Below are positions 47,169 through 59,300 of a stretch of 64,000 nucleotides of DNA, piece after piece; the stretch's first letter is position 1; the number at the start of each line of letters is the position of its first letter. The notes beneath the pieces were generated by a model. That model saw only the letters and a program-made list of their open reading frames with translations. It was not told where the DNA came from and did no database searches. Both the position numbers and the translations under genes were made by a program. The stretch lies in contig NC_049979.1 in NCBI RefSeq assembly GCF_000003815.2, forward strand, positions 8,830,985-8,894,984, given 5' to 3'. The DNA comes from Branchiostoma floridae. Taxonomy: Eukaryota > Chordata > Leptocardii > Amphioxiformes > Branchiostomatidae.

Positions 47169-49529
47169 ATGGAGGAGAGAGGAGAACAGTTCTTCACCGA
47201 CCTGCAGACGTTGGACCTGACCGTCGACTTGCAGGAGGGGATGGGCACCGCGCCCATGCCTCTTAACGACGAGCACGAGCATCACGAGTGCAGCGGATTC
47301 GCGCCATTTTCCTACTCCATGGAGAGAGTCGGCCATGCATTCGATCTGGAGGATCCGTACAGCACCATGGGCGCGCAGTTCGGTACCTACCGACACTGCG
47401 AGGTGGAGACAGTTCCCCTGTTAGAGGACAGGCTGGCCACGCTGGACGAAAGGGTTGTTCAGGCTGGGGACTGGGCACCTGTACGGCAACTCATGGGGCG
47501 GTCGGATGCACTGGAAAGGTAAGGCGTAAAACTTCATCTTCTCAAAGGCATAGCTGTCCACATAGTTATTTACGTTCTTTTTGAGTTTTATATCTTTATT
47601 GATTTATTAGATTCTTATTGCGTTTGAATATCCTGGTAATACTGCTACCAAAAGTAGAAAACGCCTTAACTATATAAATTTTGGCCAAAACCAACTGTGT
47701 CTGTGGTATCAGAGTAAACTGTAATTCACAGATTGGAAAAAAGATTATGAATGTAAACATACTCACCTAATAACAAAACGTAAGTAAAGATATCATTAAC
47801 ACCAAATGAGTTTTTATTTAAATGTAGAAAAGATGAATCACATAATCTAGCAAGGTCAACCATTACACTATGGGCATTGGTGTACTAGTTTTGATTTCTG
47901 TTCCCCCAGTCCGGAGGAGAACACAGACACGGGCTCACCCAAACATCAGCGACAGGCAGCGAACATCCGGGAGCGACGGCGCATGCTCAACATCAACTCT
48001 GCCTTTGAAGAGTTACGTCACCACGTCCCGACGTTTCCATATGAGAGAAGGCTGTCTAAGGTAGGGACGGGGCTAGATATTAAGGAACACAACCATTTTC
48101 TTATTTCGTAATTTTGCACAGAGGTGATCAACGTATCTAAAGTATCAAAGAATGCGACAAGGGAGTTACATGTAAAACGTGACAAAAACTTACTACTGCA
48201 ATCAAACACCACATGACCTGAAAATAAATAAAATACAGCTTATAAAAGCACGTGTTCTTTGGCATTTTAGTCGATCTTTCTATATTGTCTCGTATTCTTC
48301 ATGGTAGGCATACAAAATACAAAGCCCGAGAAGCACGTCAAAAACCAGTCGCAGCTGAACCTTTTTGCTTGGAAAGTAGCCCATAGGTCTGTGGGTTATT
48401 TGCTTTGATTCTTAGATTATACCTACATGTGCCATTTCCATGCTAGATCGACACGTTACGCCTGGCCATCGCGTACATCGCGCTGCTGTCCGGGATCATG
48501 CAGTCCGGTCTGGAGCCGTACGACTACATCCAGCGGTGTCTGCAGCACGGCTACACAGACACTTTCACAGACGTCTGGATGACTAGTGGTGAGAGGACAA
48601 GTTTGTTTGTTTTCATTTCACCTTCTCTGGTTATTGTTGTTGATACTAGTACTGTCTTTGTAACTGCTGAACTGTTTTTTTTCTAGTTTTGATATGATTA
48701 TACAATGATGTGTCTGTAACGTTATTCAGAAACGCGACAACAGCCACGCACAATTAAATGCATGCCTTTCTTTATATTTAATTAAAATTTTGAAGAAGAA
48801 AATTAGATCTAATCAGGAACCCGCTTTACAAAAAACATTTGAGTTTTTAAGATAATGCGGTTTTCATCTTTAAAAAATCAACTTACCGCAGAACGCAACG
48901 AGACATTCAAATGATATACTTCCTTGTAGACCCATGTGATGGCAATTCAGCACCAAGGTCGGTCATGCGAGGGTCACATTTCCAAAACGGGGTCGGGTGG
49001 GGCCTTTTACGGGAACGAGAATTAAAAGCATTAATCACGTTCATCTGACCTAACTATATCTTAGCTATTCTTTAAATGTTGTTTGTTGATTTGCATATCC
49101 TACTTTTCGTTCCTGCAATCTTCCAGACCTGGGGCTGTTTTGGAAATACGTATGTTAGGCCGAAATGATGAGCCTCCTGTTTTTGTTTCTTTGCCCGCTA
49201 TTTCCGTTCTTCCATGGCGCTATCCTGAACCTTCCATTATCAGGCTTAACCAATGATACAGAGAAGCAATTTCAGTGCAATATATATCTACATACTTGTA
49301 CTCCTCTCGTAGAATAATCAGAGCTTCAAAAACTCCAAATAAAATGTGCATGTTGTGCAGGATTGCTCACATTTATTTCAATCATAAATACAAAAAGAAA
49401 CTACAACTACGATTTATATAACGTTAAGATTATAACGTTATATAGAAATTGGAGTCTTGACATTTACAATCATTGTTTCTTCCAATCTCAGATCTAACGG
49501 CCAGATTGTCCTGGATCAAGTGGGAATGA
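47169..49529 (+). CDS. Class II bHLH transcription factor, Fer2/PTF1A-related
   Basis: Four exons: 47169-47518, 47910-48060, 48447-48588, 49492-49529; 226 residues. The bHLH spans about 131-190: basic region [12 protein letters not shown], helix 1 [14 protein letters not shown], loop [10 protein letters not shown], and helix 2 [18 protein letters not shown]. An intron falls between loop and helix 2. The basic region and [13 protein letters not shown] place it in the PTFa/PTFb group (Ptf1a/Fer1, Fer2, Fer3). The C-terminal [16 protein letters not shown], just before the stop, resembles the conserved tail of arthropod Fer2 and is unlike PTF1A's C-terminus, so I favour Fer2. Such factors dimerise with E-proteins and bind E-boxes in neural or endodermal specification. 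The acidic N-terminus ([17 protein letters not shown]) may be an activation region. The tail is split off into a tiny last exon (12 residues). Confidence 0.88.
48963..49166. mobile_element. MITE-like element, GGTCACATTTCCAAA family, copy 2
   Basis: Left end GCGAGGGTCACATTTCCAAA and right end GGCTGTTTTGGAAATACG..TGTTAGGC, roughly complementary. In intron 3 of the bHLH gene; relative of 12168-12348. Confidence 0.65.
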
Positions 49530-50954
49530 CCGGACGGCACAAGGTGTTTTTTTAATGATACTAACGTTAAGATGTGTCATGTGTGATAATCGTGTGACGA
49601 AATTATGATATATCAGATGTATTCAACGTTATTTGGTGACATTATGTCTGGGCCGTGTCAATCACGCTCTCGTGTACATTTGTATCCTCATGTAACAGTA
49701 TCTGTACCCTGCTTCTAATCCGAATCGTGCGTTCCTTTTTGGCTCCAACAACTCTCTGCGAAAGTCATCCTTTCCGCGACGATGTAGGTAGTCATTGATT
49801 TTGGGGGACGTTTGTCACATATGAACGCTAGATTTGTGATTTCTTGGGAAAAGGCCCTTTCCAGACAGATGCACGGGGAAATGGCAAGGTGGGAATAATA
49901 GACTAAAGGCCCCGCCGCATGTAATCCGTCTCCTCTTATATCCACACAACAATGAGGCCGAAGCACTTGAGGAGGGTTTTTATTGAAATCACAACTGCGT
50001 TCATACATTACACTTTTGTTGCGTCTTTGTTCATGAAGTGGTATTTTTGTAGCCAATCAGAAAGACAACATGTACAGCTGACTATCGAGAACTATTCATT
50101 AAATCGAAGGGTGGAATAATGAATTGCTGTTGTGTGGTCCTTCTATCTTGTTCTCGATCCTGCCTGTTTGGAAATAGATTCCCATCAGCTTTGACAATGC
50201 TTCAGATCAAAGGGGTGGTCTCATATGTTGGCAGATCGCCTGGAAACAACTTCGATGCATAAAAACCATGGGAAGAATCAGTGCAAATGGAACCAGCTTT
50301 GTACTTGGGGGTGGAGTTGGGGGGAAGAATACGGAAATGAAATATCAAGCCTGGTACTCTATGTTGTTTTAATGATATTACAAATCTGTCTAGATAGTAG
50401 ATGCCTCAGCTTGTTTTTGTTTCTGTTTTTTTTTTTTCAAATTCTAGCTGTGTCTTTCGTATCTTATATATGACATAATTGTTCTTTTACATCAACCGTT
50501 CTCATACATGTTGTATGTGATGTATTAATGTAATCAGTTTATATGGAGCACAGGAAGAATTCCTGAAACGTCAAGCTAATTGTGGATCTATCATATGAAA
50601 TAAAGTCATGTTACCTACGAAAAAATCTAAATGATTCAAGCCAATATATATCTAACAAAGTTTGCGGTGACTGAAACAAATACTAGTACCCATCTAGCAG
50701 ACCTCCTTTTGTCTTTATTCTTGCTTCATGCCAACATCTATCTACAGTAAAAGAAATTACTACATTCACTAACATCATTTCAAATATGTAAAAAATACTA
50801 AAACGTGTTATGGCATACTGAATAACATTTGAAGATAAGTACTCCTTGTGTAGACATTGCAATATTGCACCTATTAAAAGCGAAATAATTACACTTCCCT
50901 CAAATGAATACTGGGCATAGGCAAACGTTGTCCTTACAATTCAATCCTTATGCT
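49530..50954. other. Intergenic, no gene recognised
   Basis: 3' flank of the bHLH gene and target region of the LINE. No motif-bearing frames. Confidence 0.4.
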
Positions 50955-53900
50955 ATATTTTTTATTTATTCACATATATTTTGCGAGTATGAGGCAAAAA
51001 GCACAAATTGCTTATATTAAGCCTTCTACTCAAGAAACATACGCATAAAACAAGAATAGTAAACCACATTACATACATAAGTACAAAATGGATAACAGAA
51101 AAATAAATCTAAACAAGACAAGTTGGTGCTGAATCAATTAGGAGAACCTGCCTGTACAATGGATATAGGTAATGACAAGATCAAAAATGTTACAGTTCTG
51201 TTGATGTGAGAGAGATGTTGATCCTGATAACAGTAAAGTACATAAAGTAGTGTCGTTGAGGTGCTTTAGGTCTACTATAATATTTGAGACAGCCGATAAC
51301 AAAGAACTTCTTTGGCTTGTATAGAGTGTGCAGTGTAGTAGATAATGTTCAGTTGTTTCACAATGATAGCCACATTTACATGTAGGATAATCAATACAAT
51401 GGTGTTGAAATAGATGGTAGTTTAACTGACTGAAGTTTAGACGGAGCCTTGTAAGATGAACTGCGGAACGATCTTGGCCATAAGAGAAATGGGAGTATTT
51501 TGTCGGTTTGTTGAATAGTGAGTCCAGCTCTTTTTTGAAAGTGTTGATCGAAAGGACGGCTTTAGCATTCGTAGGCAGTTCATTCCACAAGTGAACAGTT
51601 GAAGGTAGGAAGGATCTTTTATACTTTTCAGTTTTACAGGCAATGGAAGTAAGGTTTTGGTTTGCGCGAAGGTTGTAAGGGACCGTATCACAGATACGTG
51701 GCGGGATAATATTATGTAAGTACAGTGGTGCGAGACCATTCATAATTTTCCAAAACTGAATCAACTGGTGCTTTTTCCTTCTGTCCGCTAGTGTGTCCCA
51801 TGCAACCTCGGCTAACAAGCTCTCATGTTTAGTGCCTCTCATGGCTCCGGTACAAACTCGTGCCGCGGCCATCTGGACAGACTCAAGAAGATCACAATCT
51901 TTGCCGAGAAGGCCACACCAAACAATGTCAGCATATTCAAGTAATGGACGAATCATAGTGACATACAGAGTTTCTAATGTTCCCCGAGGAACAAAATATG
52001 ATATCCTCTTCAAAAGATTGATTCGCTTCATTGCCTTGGTAATCAATGTAGACACGTGATATGACCAGGACAAGTCACGTTTCAAGTTTAAGCCCAAGTG
52101 CTTGTGAGAGTCAACTTCCTTAAGCACAACTCCTTTAAACACTAATGGTGGGTGATAGACGTTGACCCTCTTCATGGAGAATGTCATCAGTTCAGTTTTA
52201 AGGGGATTAAAAGTTACCAGCCACTGGTCCGACCATTCGCCCACCATTCTAAGATCATGATTCAATCTATTTGCTGAGACAAGCGGATCCAAAACTACTT
52301 CCACAAGAGACGTGTCATCAGCAAAAAGATTGGCATCAGTTTGCAAGTTTTCCACTAGATCGTTAATAAAAACTAGGAAAAGGAGTGGGCCCAAAAGCGA
52401 CCCCTGTGGGACACCTGCGTCAATCGGTAGCCAGTCGGAACATGCCCCATTAATGACAACTCTCTGCTTCCGATTTGTGAGATAAGATTGTATCCATTGA
52501 AGAAGTGAACCAGATATCCCTAGTTGGCTTAATTTGAAAAGGAGACCATCGTGCCACACCTTATCAAAAGCTTTTGATATGTCCAAGAAAACGGTGCGTA
52601 CTTCAAAACCTTGGTCTACTGCTTTGTGCAGCTTATGAACAAGGTGTGTCAATGAATTAACTGTTGAGTCTCCGGGGGTAAATCCAGAATTTCGATCGGT
52701 TAGCAGGTTGTTGCCATGTAAGTAAGCAGATAATGGGGCATAAACAATCCGTTCAAACACTTTGGACACACAGCACAGGAGTGAAATAGGCCTATAGTTT
52801 TCTTTGGCCTGCTTATCACCTTTCTTATACACAGGGACAACATTTGAAAATTTCCAAATTGACGGAAAACAGCCGTATTCTAATGAAACATTAAACAAAT
52901 GCGACAGTGGTTGTGCTATTGAAGGTGCTATACACTTCAGAAGCCTATTACTTAGTCCATCAGGCCCTGTGGCCTTGTTTATATTGAGGTTTGACAGTAC
53001 ACTGTAGACATTTGCGGGGCAACAATTAATTGAATTGAGAGCTAGTTCTGTTCTGGGTACAAAGTTTGGGAAAGAGGCGCCATCGGTATTCAGGTACGTT
53101 TGAGATGCAAAGTAGTTGTTAAGAATATCGGCCTTGGCCTTGTCGTCTGTCATAACATTTCCATTCTCAAGTAAAGAGGGCAGAACCCGGTCCGCCTTGC
53201 CAAGAAAGATTTCCTTCGAAACTGACCACCATTTTTTGGGGTTAGAAGTTGGATTGGCAAGGTCAAGACAGAGGCTATGCCGATGATTTCTCTTCGCTTT
53301 TCTAATTAAATCTATACAATTATTTCTAACTCGTTTAAATGCACAAAATAAACTAGAGTTATTTGTTTTTTTGTACCGTCCGTAGAGCCGCCTCTTTCTC
53401 CTGAGTAAGCGCCTGATCTCACATGTCATCCAGGGCTTATCTCTAGGGCGGATAGTGACTACTTTACTTGGAATAACCGTCTTAATGACATCTGTGAGAG
53501 TTGACATAAAAGCCTCAGCTGAGGCATTCACGTCTGGAATGTGATCCGATATCACGGAATTCCAGTCTACTTCAAGAATCTTAGAATTAAGTTCTTCATA
53601 ATCGACGTTCGTAAAGTCATACATTGTTCGTTTATAAGCGTTGACTTTAGGGACCTTAACAGACATTGTTCCATAAGTAACAGCATGGTCACAATTAGCA
53701 AGGGGAGGAAGAATACCATGGTCCACAAACATACCTGGTGAGTCAGTAATAATCAGATCAAGCACAGATGCTGAAGTGTCGGTACTACGAGTAGGTTCCG
53801 TTATTAACTGAGAAAAATTATTGTCAGACACAAATCTGTTTATCATACCAGCTGCATTATCTGAATTACCATTGAAATCACCAAGTAAGACTATTGCATT

Positions 53901-54400
53901 TTGCTGAGAAGGCCCATTGTCCACAATGGTATCTACCGCCCGCTGCAGGTGGTCTATGAATGCCGTGCGCTCATCCACATTCTGGCCAGGTGGTCTATAA
54001 CAGGTACAAATGTAAACAGTCCAGTTCTTTAGCTTCACCTCGCACCAGATTGTTTCAGAACCATCTGTTTCAAGGTCAGACCTTCTTTTACACGGTAGAT
54101 TATTGGACGCGTAAAGCGCAACTCCACCCCCATGTCTGTTGCGGTCCCGTCGTAACGGGGATTGATATGACGATAGGCTAATATCTGAATCGGGAATAGT
54201 TTCATCACACCAAGTTTCTGTTAATGCTATTAGGTCGAATCCGACATCAAGGGCAACAGACTCGAGTTCATGGAGTTTAACAAAATCATTAGCAGGTAGA
54301 CTTCTCACGTTGGCGTGGCAGACGGAGAGCGACTTCATGTTATGTGGGGAGGGATTGGAGTACTAAATACTATATACGGTTCCTAGCTACTATATGGCAC
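50955..54400 (-). mobile_element. CR1/Jockey-type LINE with intact ORF2
   Basis: The element reads on the minus strand. ORF2 ends at 51138, followed by about 180 bases of 3' UTR ending GTGAATAAATAAAAAATAT (plus 50958-50975), the likely 3' terminus. The 5' limit is uncertain: no ORF1 was found above 54338 within the next 600 bases, so the copy may be 5'-truncated or belong to a one-ORF lineage. I could not identify a target-site duplication by eye. Confidence 0.8.
51138..54338 (-). CDS. LINE ORF2: AP-endonuclease + reverse transcriptase
   Basis: A 1066-residue uninterrupted frame. N-terminal endonuclease/exonuclease/phosphatase domain (1 to about 230): N10 in HANVRSL, E41 in ALTETWCDE, RHGGGVALY, LLGDFNGN, and CDHA. 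The reverse transcriptase core (about 440-720) has NKATGPDGLSNRLLK, YRPISLLC, catalytic Asp in TVFLDISKAFDKVWHDG (about 585), GVPQGSLLGPLLFLVFIND, and the catalytic box FADDTSL (about 672). The C-terminus has CKCGYHCETTEHYLLHC, a Cys/His cluster common in CR1/Jockey-like elements. Together these would nick the target and copy the RNA at the nick (target-primed reverse transcription). All catalytic residues I can name are present, so this copy is young. Confidence 0.93.
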   Translation of the reverse strand: MKSLSVCHANVRSLPANDFVKLHELESVALDVGFDLIALTETWCDETIPDSDISLSSYQSPLRRDRNRHGGGVALYASNNLPCKRRSDLETDGSETIWCEVKLKNWTVYICTCYRPPGQNVDERTAFIDHLQRAVDTIVDNGPSQQNAIVLLGDFNGNSDNAAGMINRFVSDNNFSQLITEPTRSTDTSASVLDLIITDSPGMFVDHGILPPLANCDHAVTYGTMSVKVPKVNAYKRTMYDFTNVDYEELNSKILEVDWNSVISDHIPDVNASAEAFMSTLTDVIKTVIPSKVVTIRPRDKPWMTCEIRRLLRRKRRLYGRYKKTNNSSLFCAFKRVRNNCIDLIRKAKRNHRHSLCLDLANPTSNPKKWWSVSKEIFLGKADRVLPSLLENGNVMTDDKAKADILNNYFASQTYLNTDGASFPNFVPRTELALNSINCCPANVYSVLSNLNINKATGPDGLSNRLLKCIAPSIAQPLSHLFNVSLEYGCFPSIWKFSNVVPVYKKGDKQAKENYRPISLLCCVSKVFERIVYAPLSAYLHGNNLLTDRNSGFTPGDSTVNSLTHLVHKLHKAVDQGFEVRTVFLDISKAFDKVWHDGLLFKLSQLGISGSLLQWIQSYLTNRKQRVVINGACSDWLPIDAGVPQGSLLGPLLFLVFINDLVENLQTDANLFADDTSLVEVVLDPLVSANRLNHDLRMVGEWSDQWLVTFNPLKTELMTFSMKRVNVYHPPLVFKGVVLKEVDSHKHLGLNLKRDLSWSYHVSTLITKAMKRINLLKRISYFVPRGTLETLYVTMIRPLLEYADIVWCGLLGKDCDLLESVQMAAARVCTGAMRGTKHESLLAEVAWDTLADRRKKHQLIQFWKIMNGLAPLYLHNIIPPRICDTVPYNLRANQNLTSIACKTEKYKRSFLPSTVHLWNELPTNAKAVLSINTFKKELDSLFNKPTKYSHFSYGQDRSAVHLTRLRLNFSQLNYHLFQHHCIDYPTCKCGYHCETTEHYLLHCTLYTSQRSSLLSAVSNIIVDLKHLNDTTLCTLLLSGSTSLSHQQNCNIFDLVITYIHCTGRFS

Positions 54401-54404
54401 AATC

Positions 54405-55645
54405 TTCTGGAATGGTCAGACATCGTACTTCATATTCAATGAAAATCTCTAAGTGTGCAATGAGCGCACCATTTCCAAGGACATTGCATGCAGAGATTTG
54501 AATCATACACTAAAACATTCATGTCCTAAGGTAAAATAAAAGTTATTCCAGTAATTGGATAGATTTATAAATGGTCAGATATCTCAGTTCGTATCTACTA
54601 CCTTTCGACGGTGACTGAGGGTCCCTACCTCTATTGTGAATTATGCTTGATAGGAATGCCTACTCAATTTATACTTTATTGCTGATCTTGTTTCCCATCC
54701 CATCAAACAACATATCTACCTACTCATATGCAACCTTCTTATTCTCACCAGTCATCTAAACAACAATAATGCTCACACTTTCTTCAAAGTAACTGTTAAA
54801 CTTTCATTGCATGGAATGACCTGTACAATACATATTCTTTACTTAAAATTCCCATATGACACTAAATACACAGTTTCAAATTGTAGAATATAAAGTATTT
54901 GATAATATCCTAACTATTAGTTCATTTCTAAAGCTATAGTCAGCAAAGGGTCATATAACATGTAACATCTACAAGCATAATTCCACCTGGGTACATGAGC
55001 TGACGACCCTGGAAAGATCTCCAACCCAATGTCCCCCAGTGCAATGCACTCCTGTATACCTAAACTGTGCATACCTGGGTGTACTGCACTGAAGATCTCT
55101 TAAACACATTGTCTTTTAAATGGGCAGATTTATGTAACCCTGCAGATGTGGTCTATCACAGGAGATGATTGGCTGAGCAGGTTTAACTGTTAACAATTCG
55201 GGAATGTAACATTAAATACTTCTGATTGCTTGAATACAAATCCTTGTGAGGCTTGCATGGATAATTCTTAAAAGTGGAGTTCCAGCAAACTTAAAATGAT
55301 TTACAGTATATGCAAGTTTGTAGCCATCACAAGCTGAAATGATCGGCCAATGCATCAAAATGGTCTTCTATGGTGACAGTTCCCAGATGATGATCCCCAA
55401 TCCTTCATCCCTATCATTGCAAAGGTGTTTGGGACTATACATTATAATACCTACTTACGAGCCTCCTTTATGACATCCCTTCCTCATCACATACAGACAA
55501 CACTACATTTTCCTATATTTCAATCTCCAACATGCAGTGTAGACACTGAAGTTAACTATTGGATGGTCTGCAATGAAACGGTTTCATGAGTCGCAAATCG
55601 GATTCTAGGGTTTCTTAACTTTGGGTGACCTATATCCTGGTGTAC
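54405..55645. other. Intergenic, no gene recognised
   Basis: AT-rich DNA between the LINE and the TARBP1 minisatellite; no coding exon or named repeat recognised. Confidence 0.4.
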
Positions 55646-55649
55646 TACA

Positions 55650-56389
55650 AGATATCAGCATGCACTCCACAGCTCTAGTCTTGGATGATCCTATGGGTAT
55701 ACTCTAATTTAATTATGTCTACCCCCCCTCCACACCACAGCTCTGGTCTTTCAAAATCTGTTGCCTACAGCAGTACTCCCATTGTGTGTCTGCCCCCCTC
55801 CCCACCACAGCTCTAGTCTTTGTTTGACAATCTGTTGCCTACAGGTGTACTCCTATCTGTCCCCTCCCCACCACAGCTCTAGTCTTTGACGATCTGTTGC
55901 CTGGTGTACTCCCAGATGAGCAGTGCCCCCCTCCCCACCACAGCTCTAGTCCTTGATGACTTGTTGCCTGGTGTACTCCCAGATGAGCAGTGCCCCCCTC
56001 CCCACCACAGCTCTAGTCCTTGATGACTTGCTGCCTGGTGTACTCCCAGATGAGCAGTGCCCCCCTCCCCACCACAGCTCTAGTCCTTGATGACTTGTTG
56101 CCTGGTGTACTCCCAGATGAGCAGCGCCCCCCTCCCCACCACAGCTCTAGTCCTTGATGACTTGTTGCCTGGTGTACTCCCAGATGAGCAGTGCCCCCCT
56201 CCCCACCACAGCTCTAGTCCTTGATGACTTGTTGCCTGGTGTACTCCCAGATGAGCAGCGCCCCCCTCCCCACCACAGCTCTAGTCCTTGATGACTTGCT
56301 GCCTGGTGTACTCCCAGATGAGCAGTGCCCCCCTCCCCACCACAGCTCTAGTCCTTGATGACTTGCTGCCTGGTGTACTCCCAGATGAG
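55650..56389 (-). repeat. 67-bp minisatellite derived from the TARBP1 last exon
   Basis: Eight units of exactly 67 bases fill 55854-56389; three or more decayed units with irregular spacing continue to about 55650. Each unit, read minus, contains codons for [14 protein letters not shown], the stop TAG, then AGCTGTGGTGGGGAGGGG and GCAC/GCGC. The unit nearest the gene (56323-56389) is the genuine C-terminal coding segment; the other copies lie in the 3' UTR or downstream. Because 67 is not a multiple of three, read-through would change frame from unit to unit. Confidence 0.93.
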
Positions 56390-59300
56390 CAGCGCCCCGC
56401 TGACGTGCACGTTGAGGGACCTGCAGATTCCCTGCTGGGGGATCTCCACACACACATCCAGCTGGTGGATCAGCTCCACTGGAATTCCCTCCTTCTCATT
56501 CCTGTACAAGACGTGACAGTTTTATACATCATCTTTTCACAATAAAGTTTTTCATTGCTACTTTAGTCATAGCTTGACTTACTCATGCTTTATGTGGCCT
56601 GCCAGACTAAAACGTCCCTGGCAGCAAGAGTTTTTGTAACACAGGCTACTTCAATCAGATAATATAAAAACACAATAGGGAAGTTAAAATGAGGTGAAGG
56701 CTCACAATTTGCTTAGGCTTTGTGATCTGTCTGTTGTAATGCCACGTTATTGATTACTACAACAGCATCAGTATCTAGCAGTACAGAGTGTTGTCTTGAT
56801 GAAATGAACAGAAAGAGACTGATCTGTGCTTGAAAAGACGAAAGCATTGATCTCAAAGTAGCTAGGATTAAGTGACAAGAGACGAAATAGTATATCGTGA
56901 TAAAAGTTGATTGTACAGCAACTGACACAGTCCAAAATTCTGTATGGATATACTGTAAATGCAGAAACTTTTGCGGTGGTTCAATGTTCGCAGTTTTTGC
57001 GGTGGCTGCTTCACCGCAAATTAAAAAACCCCGCAAACATTTTTCCATAGCAGTAAGAGACTACAGGGCATGTTGCTACCACAAAATCAAAACTACCGCA
57101 AAAAGTCCTTTCTACCGCTACCGCAAAATTAAATCCCCACGAACTTAAAAGCATTTACAGTACTTTTACCGTGGGACAACCCTATGTTCTGACATCCCCA
57201 TGAAAGGAATAGGGTTAGGGCTAGGGACTGTCAGAATATAGTGGTGTAACCTTATAGCTGTACTCAGAAAAAATTGTAAAAACAACTTGCTACCTACCCT
57301 AATAGGAGGAGAGACTTGTCCGGGAAGGTGAACTCTGTCAGGTTCCTGCTGTCTGCCGTCTGCTCCACACCAATCAGGAAGTAGCCCTGCCTCCTCATCT
57401 CCTCCACATACTCAGGCAGCTCACCTGGTCGCACCTGGGGAATGGGTGGGGTTCATGAGATGCATCTTAAGATGGGTGGAAGTACATGTCATGATGATGT
57501 CAAACACAGTCAGCAATGACTGCTTTACCACTGCAAAGACATTAATCTCTAAGCAGATCCTACGGTAGCTAAAGATAGTATCAAATGCTGGCAGAGGAGT
57601 GAAGCCAGCTTAGGAGTGTGTTTTGCTACAAGGCAAATGGACACCTTTTGGCTCACTACACTCCTTGGCCAGTTTGGTACTATTTTATGCCATTGTAGGA
57701 TCTGCTTGGAGATTACAAAGACATAAACATCATGTAAAAAACAGTTATTCTGCTTTGATAACAACCACCCTGAACTCACATAAAGCTGCACAACTCTTGC
57801 TTTGGTAAGTCTCCTATATGAGCACCTATATCATGGTGAGGATACCATCCATTTGTCCAGTATAAGCAAGGACTTATGCACCCACCCCTCATAAACCCCC
57901 AGCACCCTATCCATGAGGACATCCTTAGCCAAAGCTAGGTACTACATACTTTCACCTGAGTTGTGTGAGAAAGTAGGGCACAACATTGAGGCCCAAACCC
58001 CAAGACCACCTTGAGGTGGCCAATGGCAGGTAGACGTCAGATCCACCTGCACCAATGCTGTATGTTCATTAAGTTGATGTTTTAAAAACCCACCTCCTGT
58101 ATATTGACCCAGCCCTGTGAAGACACGCTCAGTTGTTGGAATGTTTTGTCCTCCACGTACTTCATGCTGCCCAGCACCAGAGTGGACACTCCGAAGATTT
58201 CACAGGTCCGACACAGACCTGAAACACAGGTTGTAGTCATCAGAACATATCCTTACAGAGTCCAATTATAGTAGAGATACAACTATCAAATATGGTAAAG
58301 GAGACTCTCAAATTGAAACCATATTTTCCATGTATTCAACATAACAGTCATCATTTTTCCAAGTCCACCTGCATTCATCAATAAAGTTGTTCTACTGCAA
58401 CTCAGGGACATACATCTAGAGACTGCTACTAGTTGTGAAAAAAGCGCACATACACACAACTTGTCCATTCAGAACATGCAAAAGCATGCCTAGTTGGATA
58501 AATACTTGTTGTACTATCTAACGATCATAATCAATCATACATCAATAAAACATCAAAGCCAAAGCCTCTATCCCCAATAACGTATCCACGGCTATAACGT
58601 TGTTACCTCCCAAGTTTGTTGGCTTGTCGATGAGCGAGGCCACCACCACCAGGTGACCTTTGCGCACGACCTTGATGTGCATGTCGGCCATGTTGAGGTG
58701 GGGTTCCTCCAGGGTGTGTCTCCATGTGATGATTTTCTTCTGCACATTTCCCTCTGCAGGAGGTTCAGACTGGCTTTCTTCCTGCTTGCTGTCATCTGTT
58801 AAGGAAACATGATGTTTGTTATGAGCCATGATGTCAACTAGGAGGCAAAGCAGTAAGCATTCCCAAAAGTTTGCTTACATCACAATGCCTGTTTTCTGAA
58901 ATCCATGATATTCTTTACACTGTTCAGAAACATATTTGTTCATGGGATGAAAAAAATAAGGAAGCAAAATGGAATTAGAAAAAACATGACATCTGGGATA
59001 TATCTATCATTACTATTGTAATAGTTATATTGAACATTAGAACTCATGTTGTAGAATCAATGTTAACGTTATAGAACATGAAAATGAATTTCAAAGAAAG
59101 AAATAGATAAAAGAATTTATTCATTTATCTACATCTGTTAAACTAGTGGTTAACATTACCATTCAGTCAATTGAGCCTTTTTTATTCATACCAATACCAT
59201 CCTAACCTTAAGTTCTGTTTTAAATCCGTCTCATATCATAAATACATATTATATTTCACTCAATGTTAGACTACTATAAGCATAGATGTTACCAGAAATT

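Noticed and set aside
51437-54181. Short frames inside the LINE on both strands
   Set aside because: Shadows of the 1066-residue ORF2.
55854-56389. Regular 67-bp repeats considered as a CRISPR array
   Set aside because: Units are contiguous with no unique spacers, lie in animal DNA and derive from TARBP1 coding sequence.
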